The translations under genes and the position numbers were made by a program. Below, in pieces: positions 37,445 through 46,433 of a stretch of 64,000 bases of DNA (within the stretch, counting starts at the first letter, position 1; each line of letters begins with the position of its first letter). The notes under the pieces are model-generated. The model worked only from the letters and a program-made list of their open reading frames with translations. It did no database searches and was not told the origin of the DNA. The DNA comes from Mesorhizobium loti R88b. Lineage in GTDB: Bacteria; Pseudomonadota; Alphaproteobacteria; Rhizobiales; Rhizobiaceae. The stretch spans positions 4,279,001 to 4,343,000 of the forward strand of contig NZ_CP033367.1 in assembly GCF_013170845.1 (NCBI RefSeq). Reading direction: 5' to 3'.

Positions 37445-37948
37445 TCAAAGATCAGCCGGGGTCAGGAACGCTTCGAGATAGCCCGCTTCCTGGGTCGCTT
37501 TCGCCAGATCGTCCAGGAAACGCACGACCGCCAGGCCCGAGGTCGGGAACCCGTGATTGAGCATGGCCCGCGCCGCCTCTTCGCCGTCGCCCGAGACCGC
37601 CATGGCAAGATCCTCCGTCATCGGGTTGTGGCCGATGACCAGCAGGGAACCAAGCCCGCCGTGCTCCCGGATGAGGCGGAGATAGCCCGCCGCATCTTCG
37701 CTATAAAGTGTGTCGAAAAACAAGACCTTGCCGGTGTCGGTCTGGCCGGCCAGGCCTTCTAGCGTTTCCCTGGCGCGCCTGGCGTTGGAGCACAGCGTCA
37801 GGTCCGGGACATAGCCACGCGAGCGCATGGCAGATCCCATCACCTCGGCATCGGCGCGGCCGGATGCGTCGAGCGGGCGATCGAAATCTCGCATGCCGGG
37901 CAGCGCCCAGCCGGCCTTGGCGTGCCGCAACAGATAGAGCCTGCTCAC
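37445..37948 (-). CDS. SixA-like histidine phosphatase
   Basis: The 167-residue protein has the histidine-phosphatase superfamily motif LYLLRHAKAGWA (catalytic His in RHA), FDRPLDASGRADAEVMG, the CSNARRARETLE segment and the second histidine in VIGHNPMTEDLA. The small size and RHAKA form fit SixA, which dephosphorylates phosphohistidine on proteins; the specific target is unknown. The start is GTG 37948 with GGAGG five bases upstream, a clear ribosome binding site. It is upstream of the YcjX/YcjF-like pair on the same strand and may be cotranscribed. Confidence 0.87.
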   Translation of the reverse strand: MSRLYLLRHAKAGWALPGMRDFDRPLDASGRADAEVMGSAMRSRGYVPDLTLCSNARRARETLEGLAGQTDTGKVLFFDTLYSEDAAGYLRLIREHGGLGSLLVIGHNPMTEDLAMAVSGDGEEAARAMLNHGFPTSGLAVVRFLDDLAKATQEAGYLEAFLTPADL

Positions 37949-38225
37949 CCAACCTCCAACGCTACCGAAGCCGAAGCCACACCGCGATTAGCCATGAGAA
38001 GGGCGTTGCGCACAATGGTTCGTATTTTCCGCGCAATGAATCACGCAGGAGACGGCGTGGCAAAGGGTTGAGGTCCTTTCGCCATCGAATCAGCTGCATC
38101 TCGCGCCGACGCGGGTTGCAGGGGTGCGCTTTAACAATTGCGTGAGTCGGTGGCCGATTGCGCTTGTGCAGGCGTCGGGTGGCGAATATATAGGCCCGAA
38201 ATTTGGGGCAGTTTGGGTGAGTCGA

Positions 38226-38642
38226 ATGAACGACATCGTTACCGCCGATTACGTACCCTCCGAAGACGAGCCGTTCATGAATGAACGGCAGAAATCCTAC
38301 TTCCGCCTGAAGCTCGTCACTTGGAAAAACGACATATTGCGCGAAGCGCGCGAAACTCTCGAAATCCTGCAGCAGGAAAACGCCAACCACCCCGACCTCG
38401 CCGACCGCGCCTCTTCGGAAACCGACCGCGCCATCGAGCTCAGGGCCCGCGACCGTCAGCGGAAACTCATCTCAAAGATCGATTCGGCGCTGCAGCGCAT
38501 CGACGAAGGCACTTACGGCTACTGCGAGGAAACCGGTGAGCCGATCGCACTGAAGCGGCTTGATGCGCGCCCGATCGCCACCTTGTCGATCGAAGCGCAG
38601 GAACGCCACGAGCGCCGCGAAAAAGTCTATCGCGACGACTGA
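38226..38642 (+). CDS. dksA: RNA polymerase-binding transcription factor DksA (C-T-S-A variant)
   Basis: The 138-residue coiled-coil regulator binds the RNA polymerase secondary channel and works with ppGpp. The coiled-coil tip HPDLADRASSETDRA preserves the Asp-x-x-Asp-x-Ala motif (Asp57, Asp60, Ala62). The zinc-finger positions are Cys100, Thr103, Ser121 and Ala124 instead of four cysteines, so zinc binding as in E. coli DksA is unlikely; this one-cysteine form is known in alphaproteobacteria. ATG 38226 was chosen; an open extension back to 38124 has no family counterpart. A terminator follows 24 bp after the stop. Confidence 0.94.
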   Translation: MNDIVTADYVPSEDEPFMNERQKSYFRLKLVTWKNDILREARETLEILQQENANHPDLADRASSETDRAIELRARDRQRKLISKIDSALQRIDEGTYGYCEETGEPIALKRLDARPIATLSIEAQERHERREKVYRDD

Positions 38643-38666
38643 GCGCACAACGAAGTTGATACTAAG

Positions 38667-38692
38667 AATGGCCGGGTTTCCCGGCCATTTTT
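38667..38692 (+). terminator. Rho-independent terminator of dksA
   Basis: A perfect 10-bp stem (AATGGCCGGG, loop TTT, CCCGGCCATT) runs into five T residues (38688-38692), 24 bp after the dksA stop. Confidence 0.9.
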
Positions 38693-38777
38693 GTTGGTGC
38701 GTGATCCACCGCAATAGCGAGACGTACTCGAAACCTTGGCAGGTCTCGCCGGCTGTCCGGGCGGGTTCAGGCGCCAA

Positions 38778-39536
38778 TCATCTCTTCTGGCTTGAAAGTT
38801 CGCCCAGAAGCCTGGTCATTTCATCGTCGAGCGACGGCGGCGCCTTGGCGGCCGGATTGCCCACCGGGCCACCCGAGCGGGGCTGGTCGAGCGAAATTTC
38901 AAGATCCTTCATCAGCGTATCGTCGATGCTGTCCTGCCTTGGCGGCGGCGGTGGCGCGTGCCTGACGGCATTGGCGTTGGCGGAGCCATAGGCAGGCAGC
39001 GGCGTGACATTGGTCGACTGATAGGTCTGCGCCACCGGTTTCGGTGCGGGCGCCGGGGCCGGTGGCGGCGTTGCCGGGCGTGGGCGGGCAGGCGGCGCTG
39101 CCGCGGTCATCGGCTGCGGCTGTGGTGCGGGTCGTGCCGGAGCGGGAGCCGGCTGAGGCGGCCGCGGTTTTGCCGCCGGAGCAGCAGTGGCCGGGACAGG
39201 CTGCAGGCCGCCATCTCCGGTCAGCGCCGGACGGCGCGGCGCAGCCAGGCGTATGTCGCGCTCGACGACGACGTCGGTCGGGCCACCGATCAGGAGCAGA
39301 TGTTCGATGTCGTCGCGGCGCACCAGCACCAGCCGGCGGTGACTGTCGACGGCGGTGGCGTCCATGACGGCCAGCCGCGTCTTGCGGTTCCGGCCACCGG
39401 CGACAAACGTGCCGAAGGTCAGGTTGCGCACGAGCCTGATGATGACGAGCACGATGACCAGCAGGATCAGCGCCGCGAAGGTCCACAGGAGTGCTGCCGC
39501 ATAACCAGGGCCCGCCACGCTATCCAGCCACTGCAT
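38778..39536 (-). CDS. FliO-like flagellar biosynthesis protein
   Basis: The 252-residue protein has a single N-terminal transmembrane helix (ALLWTFAALILLVIVLVIIRLV), then a short conserved domain (TRLAVMDATAVDSHRRLVLVRRDDIEHLLLIGGPTDVVVE) characteristic of FliO, which helps assemble the FliP ring of the flagellar export gate. A long Pro/Ala-rich tail follows (from about residue 105), with an acidic end. No other flagellar gene is in the window, so a role outside flagella is possible. The ATG has AGGGGA six bases upstream. It lies between dksA and cckA on the opposite strand. Confidence 0.75.
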   Translation of the reverse strand: MQWLDSVAGPGYAAALLWTFAALILLVIVLVIIRLVRNLTFGTFVAGGRNRKTRLAVMDATAVDSHRRLVLVRRDDIEHLLLIGGPTDVVVERDIRLAAPRRPALTGDGGLQPVPATAAPAAKPRPPQPAPAPARPAPQPQPMTAAAPPARPRPATPPPAPAPAPKPVAQTYQSTNVTPLPAYGSANANAVRHAPPPPPRQDSIDDTLMKDLEISLDQPRSGGPVGNPAAKAPPSLDDEMTRLLGELSSQKR

Positions 39537-39715
39537 TGGTTTCCCCTGATCGGTTTGGAAAGTGACGCGACACTAGACCGTTGGGACTAGCTACCGCAAG
39601 TTGCCTTCACGCATCGTGAACAGCTTGAAACACTGGGAAGGCCGGCCGGCATCATTTTTATCCGACATTTGCCGCCCGGGCCTTTTCCGGACCAGGAGAA
39701 TGTGATTCAACCGGC

Positions 39716-39820
39716 TAAAGCGCGTCGCGCTGAAGCCGATTCATGCGACGCGCTTTAGGTCCTTGTTTTCATGCATGTCGTTTTCCCAAAATCGAAGTCA
39801 TTTTTGGGCGACATGCATTA
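39716..39820. repeat. Palindromic intergenic mosaic element (type A), upstream of cckA
   Basis: There are two palindromic modules: TAAAGCGCGTCGC (39716-39728) with its complement at 39745-39757, and ATGCATGTCG (39771-39780) with CGACATGCAT (39809-39818) plus inner CCCAAAA/TTTTTGGG arms. A TTGTTTT linker joins them. The plan resembles rhizobial RIME-type intergenic elements. It sits in the 326-bp gap between the FliO-like gene and cckA, which otherwise shows nothing I can assign. Confidence 0.75.
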
Positions 39821-39862
39821 GGGGCGGGTGTCGGAACATCGGACTTCACGAGCAGGGGGCAT

Positions 39863-42439
39863 ATGGCCAAGGAAGCGCGCGGCGATTTCTATCCGGTACC
39901 GATCGTCGACCAGAATACGCGACCGGGCGCGGTCACCCGGCTGATCATCTTCATCGTCGTTCTGACGGGCGCCGCGATCGTCTTTGGCCTGTTCCGCGAG
40001 CGCCTCGGCGATCCCTTCCTGCTCGGCATGCTCGGCGTGCTGGCGATGATCGGTGTCGGCTTCCTGTTCGCGACCGCGATCGGCTTCGTACAGGTTACGC
40101 CGCGCTCGACCGGCGATGAACTGTCCAAGGCTTTCGTCGATTCTATGGGCCAAGGCCTGCTGGTCACGGACACCAAGGGCCGCGTTGTCTACGCCAACCG
40201 GGCCTATGCCGACATGACCGGAGCCTCCTCGGCCGCCGACCTCAAGACGGTCGAAGGGCTGTTGTCTGATGTCCCCGAGGCCTCGGTGACCATCTATCGG
40301 CTCGCATCCGGCCTGCGTGACGGCCAGCCGGGCGATGGCGAGTTTCGGCTGGCGCAATCGATCCGGCCCGGCGCCGAACCGGGGGCCCGCTGGTACAGGG
40401 CGCGCGCCCGTGCCTTCAGCGTTCCGGCCCAACGGCTGCCGATGCTGGCCTGGCAGCTCTCAGACATTTCGCAGGAACGGGCCGAGCAGGAGCGTTTCTT
40501 CCTCGATCTGCAGAAGGCCATCGATCACCTCGACCATGCCCCGGCCGGTTTCTTTTCCGCCGACCAGGACGGCCGCGTCACCTACATCAATGCGACGCTG
40601 GCCGAATGGCTGGGCATCGATCTCGCCTCCTTCACGCCCGGCGCGGTGACCTTGCCGGATATCGTTGCCGGTGATGGCATGGCGCTGGTGCGCTCGGTCA
40701 AGGCCGATCCCGGCACGACACGCAATGCGGTCATCGATCTCGACTTGACCACAATGACGGGGGAAGCGCTGCCGGTGCGCTTCATGCATCGCGTTTCGGC
40801 CAGCCGCGAAGGTATCGGCGGTCCGACACGCACGATCGTGCTCAACCGCACGCAAGGCGAGGACGCCTCAGCGGATCTGCGCGCTTCGGAAGTGCGCTTC
40901 ACACGCTTCTTCAATTCGACGCCGATGGCGATCGCGGGTGTCGATGCCAGCGGGCGCATCCTGCGTACCAACGCGCCATTCCTGTCGCTATTTTCCTCGG
41001 TCGTCGACCGGGACGCCGTCGATCGCCGGGTGCGTCTCGATACAGTGCTTCATGAACGCGACCGACCGACCTTTGCAATTGCGTTCGAAAAGGCGAGGCA
41101 GCGGCAGGCTGACATCGAACCGATCGACACGCTGCTGCCTGGCAACGACGACCGGCACATCCGTTTCTACGTCAACGCCGTCGCCGACGGCACCGGCGGC
41201 GAGGGCGCAGAGGAATCGGCCATCGTCTATGCCGTCGAGACGACCGAGCAGAAGGCGCTCGAAGGGCAAATGGCACAAAGCCAGAAGATGCAGGCGGTCG
41301 GCCAGCTTGCCGGCGGCATCGCCCACGACTTCAACAACGTGCTGACCGCCATCATCATGGCCTCGGACTTGCTCTTGACCAATCATCGACCGTCGGATCC
41401 ATCCTTCCCCGACATCATGAACATCAAGCAGAATGCCAATCGGGCGGCCTCGCTGGTGCGGCAGTTGCTGGCCTTCTCGCGCAAGCAGACCTTGCGTCCG
41501 GAAGTGCTGAACCTCACCGACGTGCTGGCCGATCTCAGGATGCTGCTCGCTCGCCTGGTCGGCAACGACATCAAGCTGAAGGTCGATCATGGCCGCGACC
41601 TGTGGCCGGTCAAGGTCGATATCGGCCAGTTCGAGCAAGTGGTGGTCAACCTGGCCGTCAACGCGCGCGATGCGATGCCGGCCGGCGGCGACATCACCGT
41701 GCGGACCCGCAATGTGACAGCCGAGGAGTGCAAGACCTTCCCTTACCGGGAGCTCACTGCTGCAGACTATGTCGTGGTCGAAGTCGAGGACACCGGCAGC
41801 GGTATCGCGCCTGACGTGCTGAAGAAGATCTTCGAGCCGTTCTTCACCACCAAGGAGGTCGGCAAGGGCACAGGCCTTGGCCTGTCCATGGTCTACGGCA
41901 TCATCAAGCAGACCGGCGGTTTCATTTTCTGCGATTCCGAGGTCGGCAAAGGATCGACCTTCCGCATCTTCCTGCCGCGTCATATCGCTGAAGCGAAAAA
42001 GGCGGCCGAACCCGGTGACGCGCCGGCAGCCGTGCCGGTCAAACCGGTCGACAGCACCAAGGACCTGTCCGGGTCAGCAACGGTGCTGCTGGTCGAGGAT
42101 GAGGATGCCGTGCGTATGGGCGGCATGCGGGCGCTGGTATCGCGCGGCTATACCGTGCATGAAGCGTCCTCGGGTGTCGAAGCACTGGAAGTGTTCGAAG
42201 CCCTTGGCGGCAAGGTCGATATCGTCGTTTCCGACGTGGTGATGCCGGAGATGGATGGGCCGACCCTGCTTGGCGAGCTGCGCAAGCGCCAGCCGGACAT
42301 CAAGTTCGTCTTCGTATCAGGCTATGCCGAGGACGCGTTCGCCAGGAACCTGCCGGCCGATGCGCATTTCGGTTTCCTGCCGAAGCCGTTCTCGCTCAAG
42401 CAACTGGCGACGATCGTCAAGGATGTGCTGGAGTCCTAG
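39863..42439 (+). CDS. cckA: Hybrid sensor histidine kinase CckA
   Basis: This is the central cell-cycle kinase of alphaproteobacteria, which phosphorylates CtrA and CpdR through ChpT. The 858-residue protein has two transmembrane helices ([18 protein letters not shown] and [19 protein letters not shown]), about three PAS-like sensor regions, a HisKA domain with His488 in [15 protein letters not shown], and an ATPase domain ([36 protein letters not shown]). A C-terminal receiver domain carries Asp791 in [13 protein letters not shown], with lysine in LPKPFS. ATG 39863 has AGGGGG upstream. It is flanked on both sides by palindromic elements, and its TAG stop is inside the downstream one. Confidence 0.95.
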   Translation: MAKEARGDFYPVPIVDQNTRPGAVTRLIIFIVVLTGAAIVFGLFRERLGDPFLLGMLGVLAMIGVGFLFATAIGFVQVTPRSTGDELSKAFVDSMGQGLLVTDTKGRVVYANRAYADMTGASSAADLKTVEGLLSDVPEASVTIYRLASGLRDGQPGDGEFRLAQSIRPGAEPGARWYRARARAFSVPAQRLPMLAWQLSDISQERAEQERFFLDLQKAIDHLDHAPAGFFSADQDGRVTYINATLAEWLGIDLASFTPGAVTLPDIVAGDGMALVRSVKADPGTTRNAVIDLDLTTMTGEALPVRFMHRVSASREGIGGPTRTIVLNRTQGEDASADLRASEVRFTRFFNSTPMAIAGVDASGRILRTNAPFLSLFSSVVDRDAVDRRVRLDTVLHERDRPTFAIAFEKARQRQADIEPIDTLLPGNDDRHIRFYVNAVADGTGGEGAEESAIVYAVETTEQKALEGQMAQSQKMQAVGQLAGGIAHDFNNVLTAIIMASDLLLTNHRPSDPSFPDIMNIKQNANRAASLVRQLLAFSRKQTLRPEVLNLTDVLADLRMLLARLVGNDIKLKVDHGRDLWPVKVDIGQFEQVVVNLAVNARDAMPAGGDITVRTRNVTAEECKTFPYRELTAADYVVVEVEDTGSGIAPDVLKKIFEPFFTTKEVGKGTGLGLSMVYGIIKQTGGFIFCDSEVGKGSTFRIFLPRHIAEAKKAAEPGDAPAAVPVKPVDSTKDLSGSATVLLVEDEDAVRMGGMRALVSRGYTVHEASSGVEALEVFEALGGKVDIVVSDVVMPEMDGPTLLGELRKRQPDIKFVFVSGYAEDAFARNLPADAHFGFLPKPFSLKQLATIVKDVLES

Positions 42440-42578
42440 AGCATTTCGCCGTTTCACGGAAACGGCAAAATGCTCTAACTCATTGTTTTGACGCAATTCC
42501 GGACGGAAAACCGCTTCACACTTTTCCTGGAATTACTCTAGATCAGTTCACCGTTTCACGGAAACGGCGGATTGCTCT
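42437..42578. repeat. Palindromic intergenic mosaic element (type B) supplying the cckA stop codon
   Basis: Arms of 19 bp (42437-42455 and 42459-42477, one mismatch) are built around CCGTTTCACGGAAACGG. A TTGTTTT linker, a second imperfect palindrome (AATTCCGGA ... TCCTGGAATT, about 42494-42536) and another exact copy of the 17-bp CCGTTTCACGGAAACGG (42551-42567) follow. The first TAG of the element is the cckA stop codon. The hairpin could also terminate or protect the cckA transcript. Confidence 0.8.
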
Positions 42579-42586
42579 CCAGATAA

Positions 42587-42892
42587 TCAGGCGGCCCGCC
42601 GCTTCGGCACCATCTGCTCGTCCATGCCTGGCCGGTGGCCGCGCAGGTAGAGCGCGCAGGTAGTGCGCAGCATCGACGCGAAGTTCGGAATGGCGCCATT
42701 GATCTCGATCGCTTCGTCATAGAGCTTCGAAATGAACTTGGGCGTGGTCAAACCCTGGCTGTCCGCGATCTCGTCGAGCAGCGCCCAGAACGTGGCTTCG
42801 AGCTGGATGCTGGTCGAGTGCCCGTCGATACGGATCGACCGGTTGATCTGACGATAGCCTTCGGGATCCTGGCCCGCAAATACCCTGCACAT
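42587..42892 (-). CDS. Ribbon-helix-helix domain protein (RHH_4)
   Basis: This 101-residue putative regulator contains the RHH_4 pattern RSIRIDGHSTSIQLEATFWALLDEIAD, in which a short beta strand is followed by two helices, then LTTPKFISKLYDEA. It resembles the small RHH proteins common in alphaproteobacteria and often linked to cell-cycle or stress genes; DNA targets are unknown. The C-terminus is basic (MVPKRRAA). ATG 42892 has GGGAGG eight bases upstream, a strong ribosome binding site, and was preferred to the longer frame to 43000. Confidence 0.83.
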   Translation of the reverse strand: MCRVFAGQDPEGYRQINRSIRIDGHSTSIQLEATFWALLDEIADSQGLTTPKFISKLYDEAIEINGAIPNFASMLRTTCALYLRGHRPGMDEQMVPKRRAA

Positions 42893-43123
42893 CCGACAAA
42901 CCTCCCATGCTTGTTGGTCTTGGGTGGATGGACCGCATTGCATCGCTGCAGCGCAACTCATCCCCGGTATCACTTTCCGGCAAAAAAGCCGTGACCGCAA
43001 TCGGACTTTCGTCCGTATCGCATTTCGCGGAATAATTCACGCTTTTGGGCGTGGTAACCGGCTGCCACCATCTTTTCCGCGTGCCGCTCATAATCGGTTC
43101 CACACATCATTGCGGAGACTGAT

Positions 43124-43519
43124 TTGGCGAAGGCGATTCATTCCATGATCCGGGTTCTCGAGGAGGCCCGATCCGTTGATTTTTACAGAAACGCTTTTGG
43201 GCTCGATATCGCCGACAGGCTGGACTTCGAGACCTTCACACTCATCTATCTCAGCAATGCCGAGACAGGGTTCGAGCTAGAGCTGACCGTGAACAAGGGC
43301 CGGAGCGAGCCTTACGGACTTGGCGACGGTTACGGCCATCTCGCCGTTTCGGTCGCCGACCTCGACAGTGAACACGACCGTATCGGTGCGCTCGGCCTCA
43401 ACCCAAAGAAGATCGTCGAGTTTAACCGCGACGGTACGCTCATCGCCCGCTTTTTCTTCATCGAGGATCCCGACGGCTACAAGATCGAGGTCCTGCAGCG
43501 TGGAGGACGCTTCCAATAG
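43124..43519 (+). CDS. gloA: Glyoxalase I (lactoylglutathione lyase, VOC family)
   Basis: GloA isomerises the methylglyoxal-glutathione hemithioacetal to lactoylglutathione, the first detoxification step. The 131-residue protein has the four metal ligands expected for GloA: His6 (IHSMIRV), Glu in FELELT, His in GYGHLAVSV and Glu in YKIEVLQ. The start is TTG 43124 with GGAG six bases upstream; the in-frame ATG 43145 would delete the first metal ligand, which decides for TTG. It is a lone gene, divergent from the RHH gene. Confidence 0.88.
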   Translation: MAKAIHSMIRVLEEARSVDFYRNAFGLDIADRLDFETFTLIYLSNAETGFELELTVNKGRSEPYGLGDGYGHLAVSVADLDSEHDRIGALGLNPKKIVEFNRDGTLIARFFFIEDPDGYKIEVLQRGGRFQ

Positions 43520-43602
43520 GGGGATTATTCGGCCGTGCCCATCGGCGCGGACGCCAGCAACGGCACTCCTAGGGGTGCAAATAGCAAGCAGGGAGGAAAC
43601 AA

Positions 43603-44133
43603 ATGGTCACGATCTATGACGGGAAGCCTGGACTTTCGCGTCGTGAACTTCTCAAGCGCGGCAGCATCGGTGCGCTGCTCGTCATCTCCGGCAGCGCCGT
43701 CATCAACCCGGAACAGGCCTGGGGGCTGGAAACCTCAACGCTGAAGCCCGAGACGATGGCGACGCTGATCCAGGTGGCGCGCGATATCTACCCGCATGAC
43801 CAGGTGCCGGACAAATATTACGCTATCGCCGTCAAAGGTCATGACGAGACGGCCGCCAAGGATCCCGCCCACAAGGAGCTGATCGAGAAGGGAATTGCCG
43901 AACTCGACAAAAAGGCCGGCATGGGCGGTTATCGAGGGCTCGGCTGGGAGGAGCAGCGTGTGGCGCTGCTCACCGAGATAGAGAAGACGCCTTTCTTCCA
44001 GACGGTTCGCGGCGGCCTGGTGGTCAGCCTCTACAATCAGCAGGAGGTGTGGCCGATCTTCGGCTACGAGGGCGAGTCCTACTCCAAGGGCGGCTATATC
44101 GCGCGCGGTTTCAGCGACATCGAGTGGCTCTGA
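43603..44133 (+). CDS. Tat-exported small subunit of an FAD-dependent dehydrogenase (gluconate 2-DH subunit 3-like)
   Basis: The 176-residue precursor has a twin-arginine signal (SRRELLKRGSIGALLVISGSAV), so it is folded in the cytoplasm and exported by Tat. The mature part (ATLIQVARDIYPHDQVPDKYY, VSLYNQQEVWPIFGYEGES) matches the small subunit family that accompanies GMC-type sugar or alcohol dehydrogenases and carries the signal for the signal-less flavoprotein. GGGAGG lies six bases before the ATG. The GMC gene follows 49 bp downstream with the same kind of ribosome binding site. Confidence 0.87.
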   Translation: MVTIYDGKPGLSRRELLKRGSIGALLVISGSAVINPEQAWGLETSTLKPETMATLIQVARDIYPHDQVPDKYYAIAVKGHDETAAKDPAHKELIEKGIAELDKKAGMGGYRGLGWEEQRVALLTEIEKTPFFQTVRGGLVVSLYNQQEVWPIFGYEGESYSKGGYIARGFSDIEWL

Positions 44134-44182
44134 GCCTCGATCGTTCCAGTAACCCGCAAACAGGAATTCATGGGAGGAAACC

Positions 44183-45754
44183 ATGGCAGTTTCATTTGAT
44201 CTGAAAAACGACGGTGTTGTCGTCATCATCGGCTCGGGCGCCGGCGGCGGCACGCTCGGCAACGAACTGGCGCAGAAAGGCATCGACGTCGTCATCCTCG
44301 AGGCCGGCGCGCGCCACGAATATGAAGACTTCATCAACGATGAGTGGGGTTCGTTCGCCCAGTTGGCCTGGACGGACAAGCGCACGACGTCCGGCGACTG
44401 GCGCGTGGCCAAGGATTTCCCGAACCTGCCGGCCTGGATCGTCAAATCGGTCGGCGGTTCGACCACGCACTGGGCCGGCGCCTCGCTGCGCTTCCAGGAG
44501 CATGAGTTCAAGACCGCGTCGACCTATGGCAAGCTGGAAGGCGCGAACCTTTTGGACTGGCCGGTCACGCTGGCCGAAATGGAGCCGTACTACGCTAAGG
44601 CGGAAGCCAAGATGGGCGTCACCGGAACCAATAACTGGCCGCGTTTGCCGGGCAACAACAACTTCAAGGTGCTGAAGGCCGGCGCCGACAAGCTCGGCTA
44701 CAAGGAATGCCATACCGGCAACATGGCGATCAATTCCGTCGAGCGCGACGACCGCAATTCCTGCCAGCAGACCGGCTTCTGCTTCCAGGGCTGCAAATGG
44801 GGCGCCAAATGGTCGACGCTCTATACCGAAATCCCCAAGGGCGAAGCGACAGGCCATCTCGAAGTCCGGCCGAACGCCATGGTGATCAAGATCAACCACG
44901 ATGCCTCAGGCAAGGTGACCGGTGTCGTCTACGCCGACAAGGACGGCAAGCTGCAGGAACAGAAGGCTCGCATCGTCGCCGTCGCCGGCAACTCCATCGA
45001 GAGCCCGCGCCTGCTGCTCAATTCGCAGTCGGCCAAGTTCCCGCATGGGCTCGCCAACTCGTCGGGGCAGGTGGGCAAAAACTACATGCGCCACACCACC
45101 GGTTCGGTCTATGCCATCTTCGACAAGCCGGTGCACATGTACCGCGGCACCACCATGGCCGGCATCATCCGCGACGAGGCGCGCCATGATCCATCGCGCG
45201 GTTTTGTCGGCGGCTACGAGTTCGAGACGCTGTCGCTCGGCCTGCCGTTCATGGCGGCTTTCCTCAATCCTGGCGGCTGGGGCCGATCCTTCACCACCGC
45301 GCTCGACCATTACGACCATATGGCTGGCCTGTGGATTGTCGGCGAGGACATGCCGCGCGAGGAAAACCGCATCACCTTGCACAAGGACGAGAAGGACGCT
45401 CACGGCATGCCTATTGCCGACGTGCATTTCGACGACCACCCCAACGACACGGCGATGCGCGACCATGCCTACAAGCAAGCCACAGCGCTTTACGATGCGG
45501 TTGGCGCCACACGCACCTTTCCGACGCCACCCTATCCCTCGACCCACAATCTCGGCACCAACCGGATGAGCGAGAAGGCGGAAGACGGCGTCGTCAACAA
45601 GCATGGCCAGACGCACGACATCAAGAACCTGTTCGTGTCGGACGGCAGCCAGTTCACGACGGGTGCCGCCGAAAACCCGACCCTGACCATCGTGTCGCTG
45701 GCGATCCGCCAGGCCGACTACATCGCGTCGCAAATGTCGGCAAAGACGATCTAA
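44183..45754 (+). CDS. GMC-family FAD-dependent oxidoreductase (large subunit)
   Basis: The 523-residue flavoprotein has the FAD dinucleotide motif VVIIGSGAGGGTLGNELA, the GMC signature region SVGGSTTHWAGASLRF, and the C-terminal catalytic pair: His in YPSTHNLGTNRMS and Asn in GAAENPTLTIVS. It lacks its own signal peptide, consistent with co-export bound to the Tat-signal small subunit encoded just upstream. Relatives oxidise gluconate, sorbitol or other polyols and pass electrons to a cytochrome c subunit, which is missing here. The substrate is not predictable. GGGAGG precedes the ATG, and a strong terminator follows the stop by 20 bp. Confidence 0.9.
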   Translation: MAVSFDLKNDGVVVIIGSGAGGGTLGNELAQKGIDVVILEAGARHEYEDFINDEWGSFAQLAWTDKRTTSGDWRVAKDFPNLPAWIVKSVGGSTTHWAGASLRFQEHEFKTASTYGKLEGANLLDWPVTLAEMEPYYAKAEAKMGVTGTNNWPRLPGNNNFKVLKAGADKLGYKECHTGNMAINSVERDDRNSCQQTGFCFQGCKWGAKWSTLYTEIPKGEATGHLEVRPNAMVIKINHDASGKVTGVVYADKDGKLQEQKARIVAVAGNSIESPRLLLNSQSAKFPHGLANSSGQVGKNYMRHTTGSVYAIFDKPVHMYRGTTMAGIIRDEARHDPSRGFVGGYEFETLSLGLPFMAAFLNPGGWGRSFTTALDHYDHMAGLWIVGEDMPREENRITLHKDEKDAHGMPIADVHFDDHPNDTAMRDHAYKQATALYDAVGATRTFPTPPYPSTHNLGTNRMSEKAEDGVVNKHGQTHDIKNLFVSDGSQFTTGAAENPTLTIVSLAIRQADYIASQMSAKTI

Positions 45755-45774
45755 CGCACCTCCCAAACCTCCAG

Positions 45775-45807
45775 GCGGAACGCGAAAAAAACGCGTTCCG
45801 CTTTTTT
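45775..45807 (+). terminator. Rho-independent terminator of the GMC operon
   Basis: A perfect 10-bp stem (GCGGAACGCG / CGCGTTCCGC, loop of seven A residues) is followed by six T residues, 20 bp after the stop at 45754. Confidence 0.93.
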
Positions 45808-45878
45808 GTTGGAAGCCAGGTCACGACCGGCGCCCGTGCTTGCTGCTTACAGAGCCGGTGGTTGCGCCCGACAAGCAT

Positions 45879-46286
45879 CTATTGAGCCATGCCCCTGGTG
45901 CAGGTCGAGGCGGTGAAGGCGCCGTCGGGCTGTTTCATGATGATGTCGAAGGAGGGAGGGCTCTCGCCATCCAGCGTTGCCTGGGTCATCGACAGCGCGT
46001 TGCCGCCGGCGGTGTAGCCACCGAGCGGTCCGAGCCACGAGATGACGCCGTTTGCATCCATCTGATAGTTGTAAGCCTGCAGGGCGGCCCCGAATGTGAC
46101 TGGGCCGGTGTAGACATTTCCCTTGATGGTGATGTCGCCAAGGTTGAGGAACATGCCGAGCAGGTAGACTTCGCAGTGATAGGTGCCGTCTGGCATCTTG
46201 CCGTCGCTGAAGTCGGCTCGGGCGGCGCCGGTCACTGCCGCCAGAAGCGCCATGCCGAGAAAGATGTGTGAAATCAGGGATGCCAT
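45879..46286 (-). CDS. Exported protein of unknown function
   Basis: The 135-residue precursor has an N-terminal signal (LISHIFLGMALLAAVTGAARA) and a beta-rich mature domain with frequent glycines (DGTYHCEVYLLGMFLNLGDI, LGPLGGYTAGGNALSM). Two cysteines, in YHCEV and STCTR, lie near the two ends of the mature chain and may pair. I do not recognise the family. It is convergent with the GMC gene and stands upstream (divergently) of the urea-transporter promoter region. Confidence 0.65.
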   Translation of the reverse strand: MASLISHIFLGMALLAAVTGAARADFSDGKMPDGTYHCEVYLLGMFLNLGDITIKGNVYTGPVTFGAALQAYNYQMDANGVISWLGPLGGYTAGGNALSMTQATLDGESPPSFDIIMKQPDGAFTASTCTRGMAQ

Positions 46287-46405
46287 GACGTCGCCCGGTT
46301 GGAGGGGGAGCTTGCCCTATTTACGCTCTGTGCCGCAACATCCGCTGTTTGCGATTTGGCTGTTGGGATCAAAATATAGGCACGTGTCCGATTTGGGCGA
46401 AAATT

Positions 46406-46433
46406 AGGCAATTGCCTTTTTGCGCTGCGCAAA
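46406..46433 (+). promoter_or_regulatory. Two adjacent palindromes upstream of the urt promoter
   Basis: AGGCAATTGCCT (46406-46417) is a perfect 12-bp palindrome. TTTGCGC-T-GCGCAAA (46419-46433) is a 15-bp dyad beside it. Both lie 108-135 bp upstream of the sigma-54 promoter, a suitable distance for an enhancer-binding activator such as NtrC, although neither matches the standard NtrC spacing. The rest of the 314-bp gap is AT-rich with no ORF. Confidence 0.4.
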
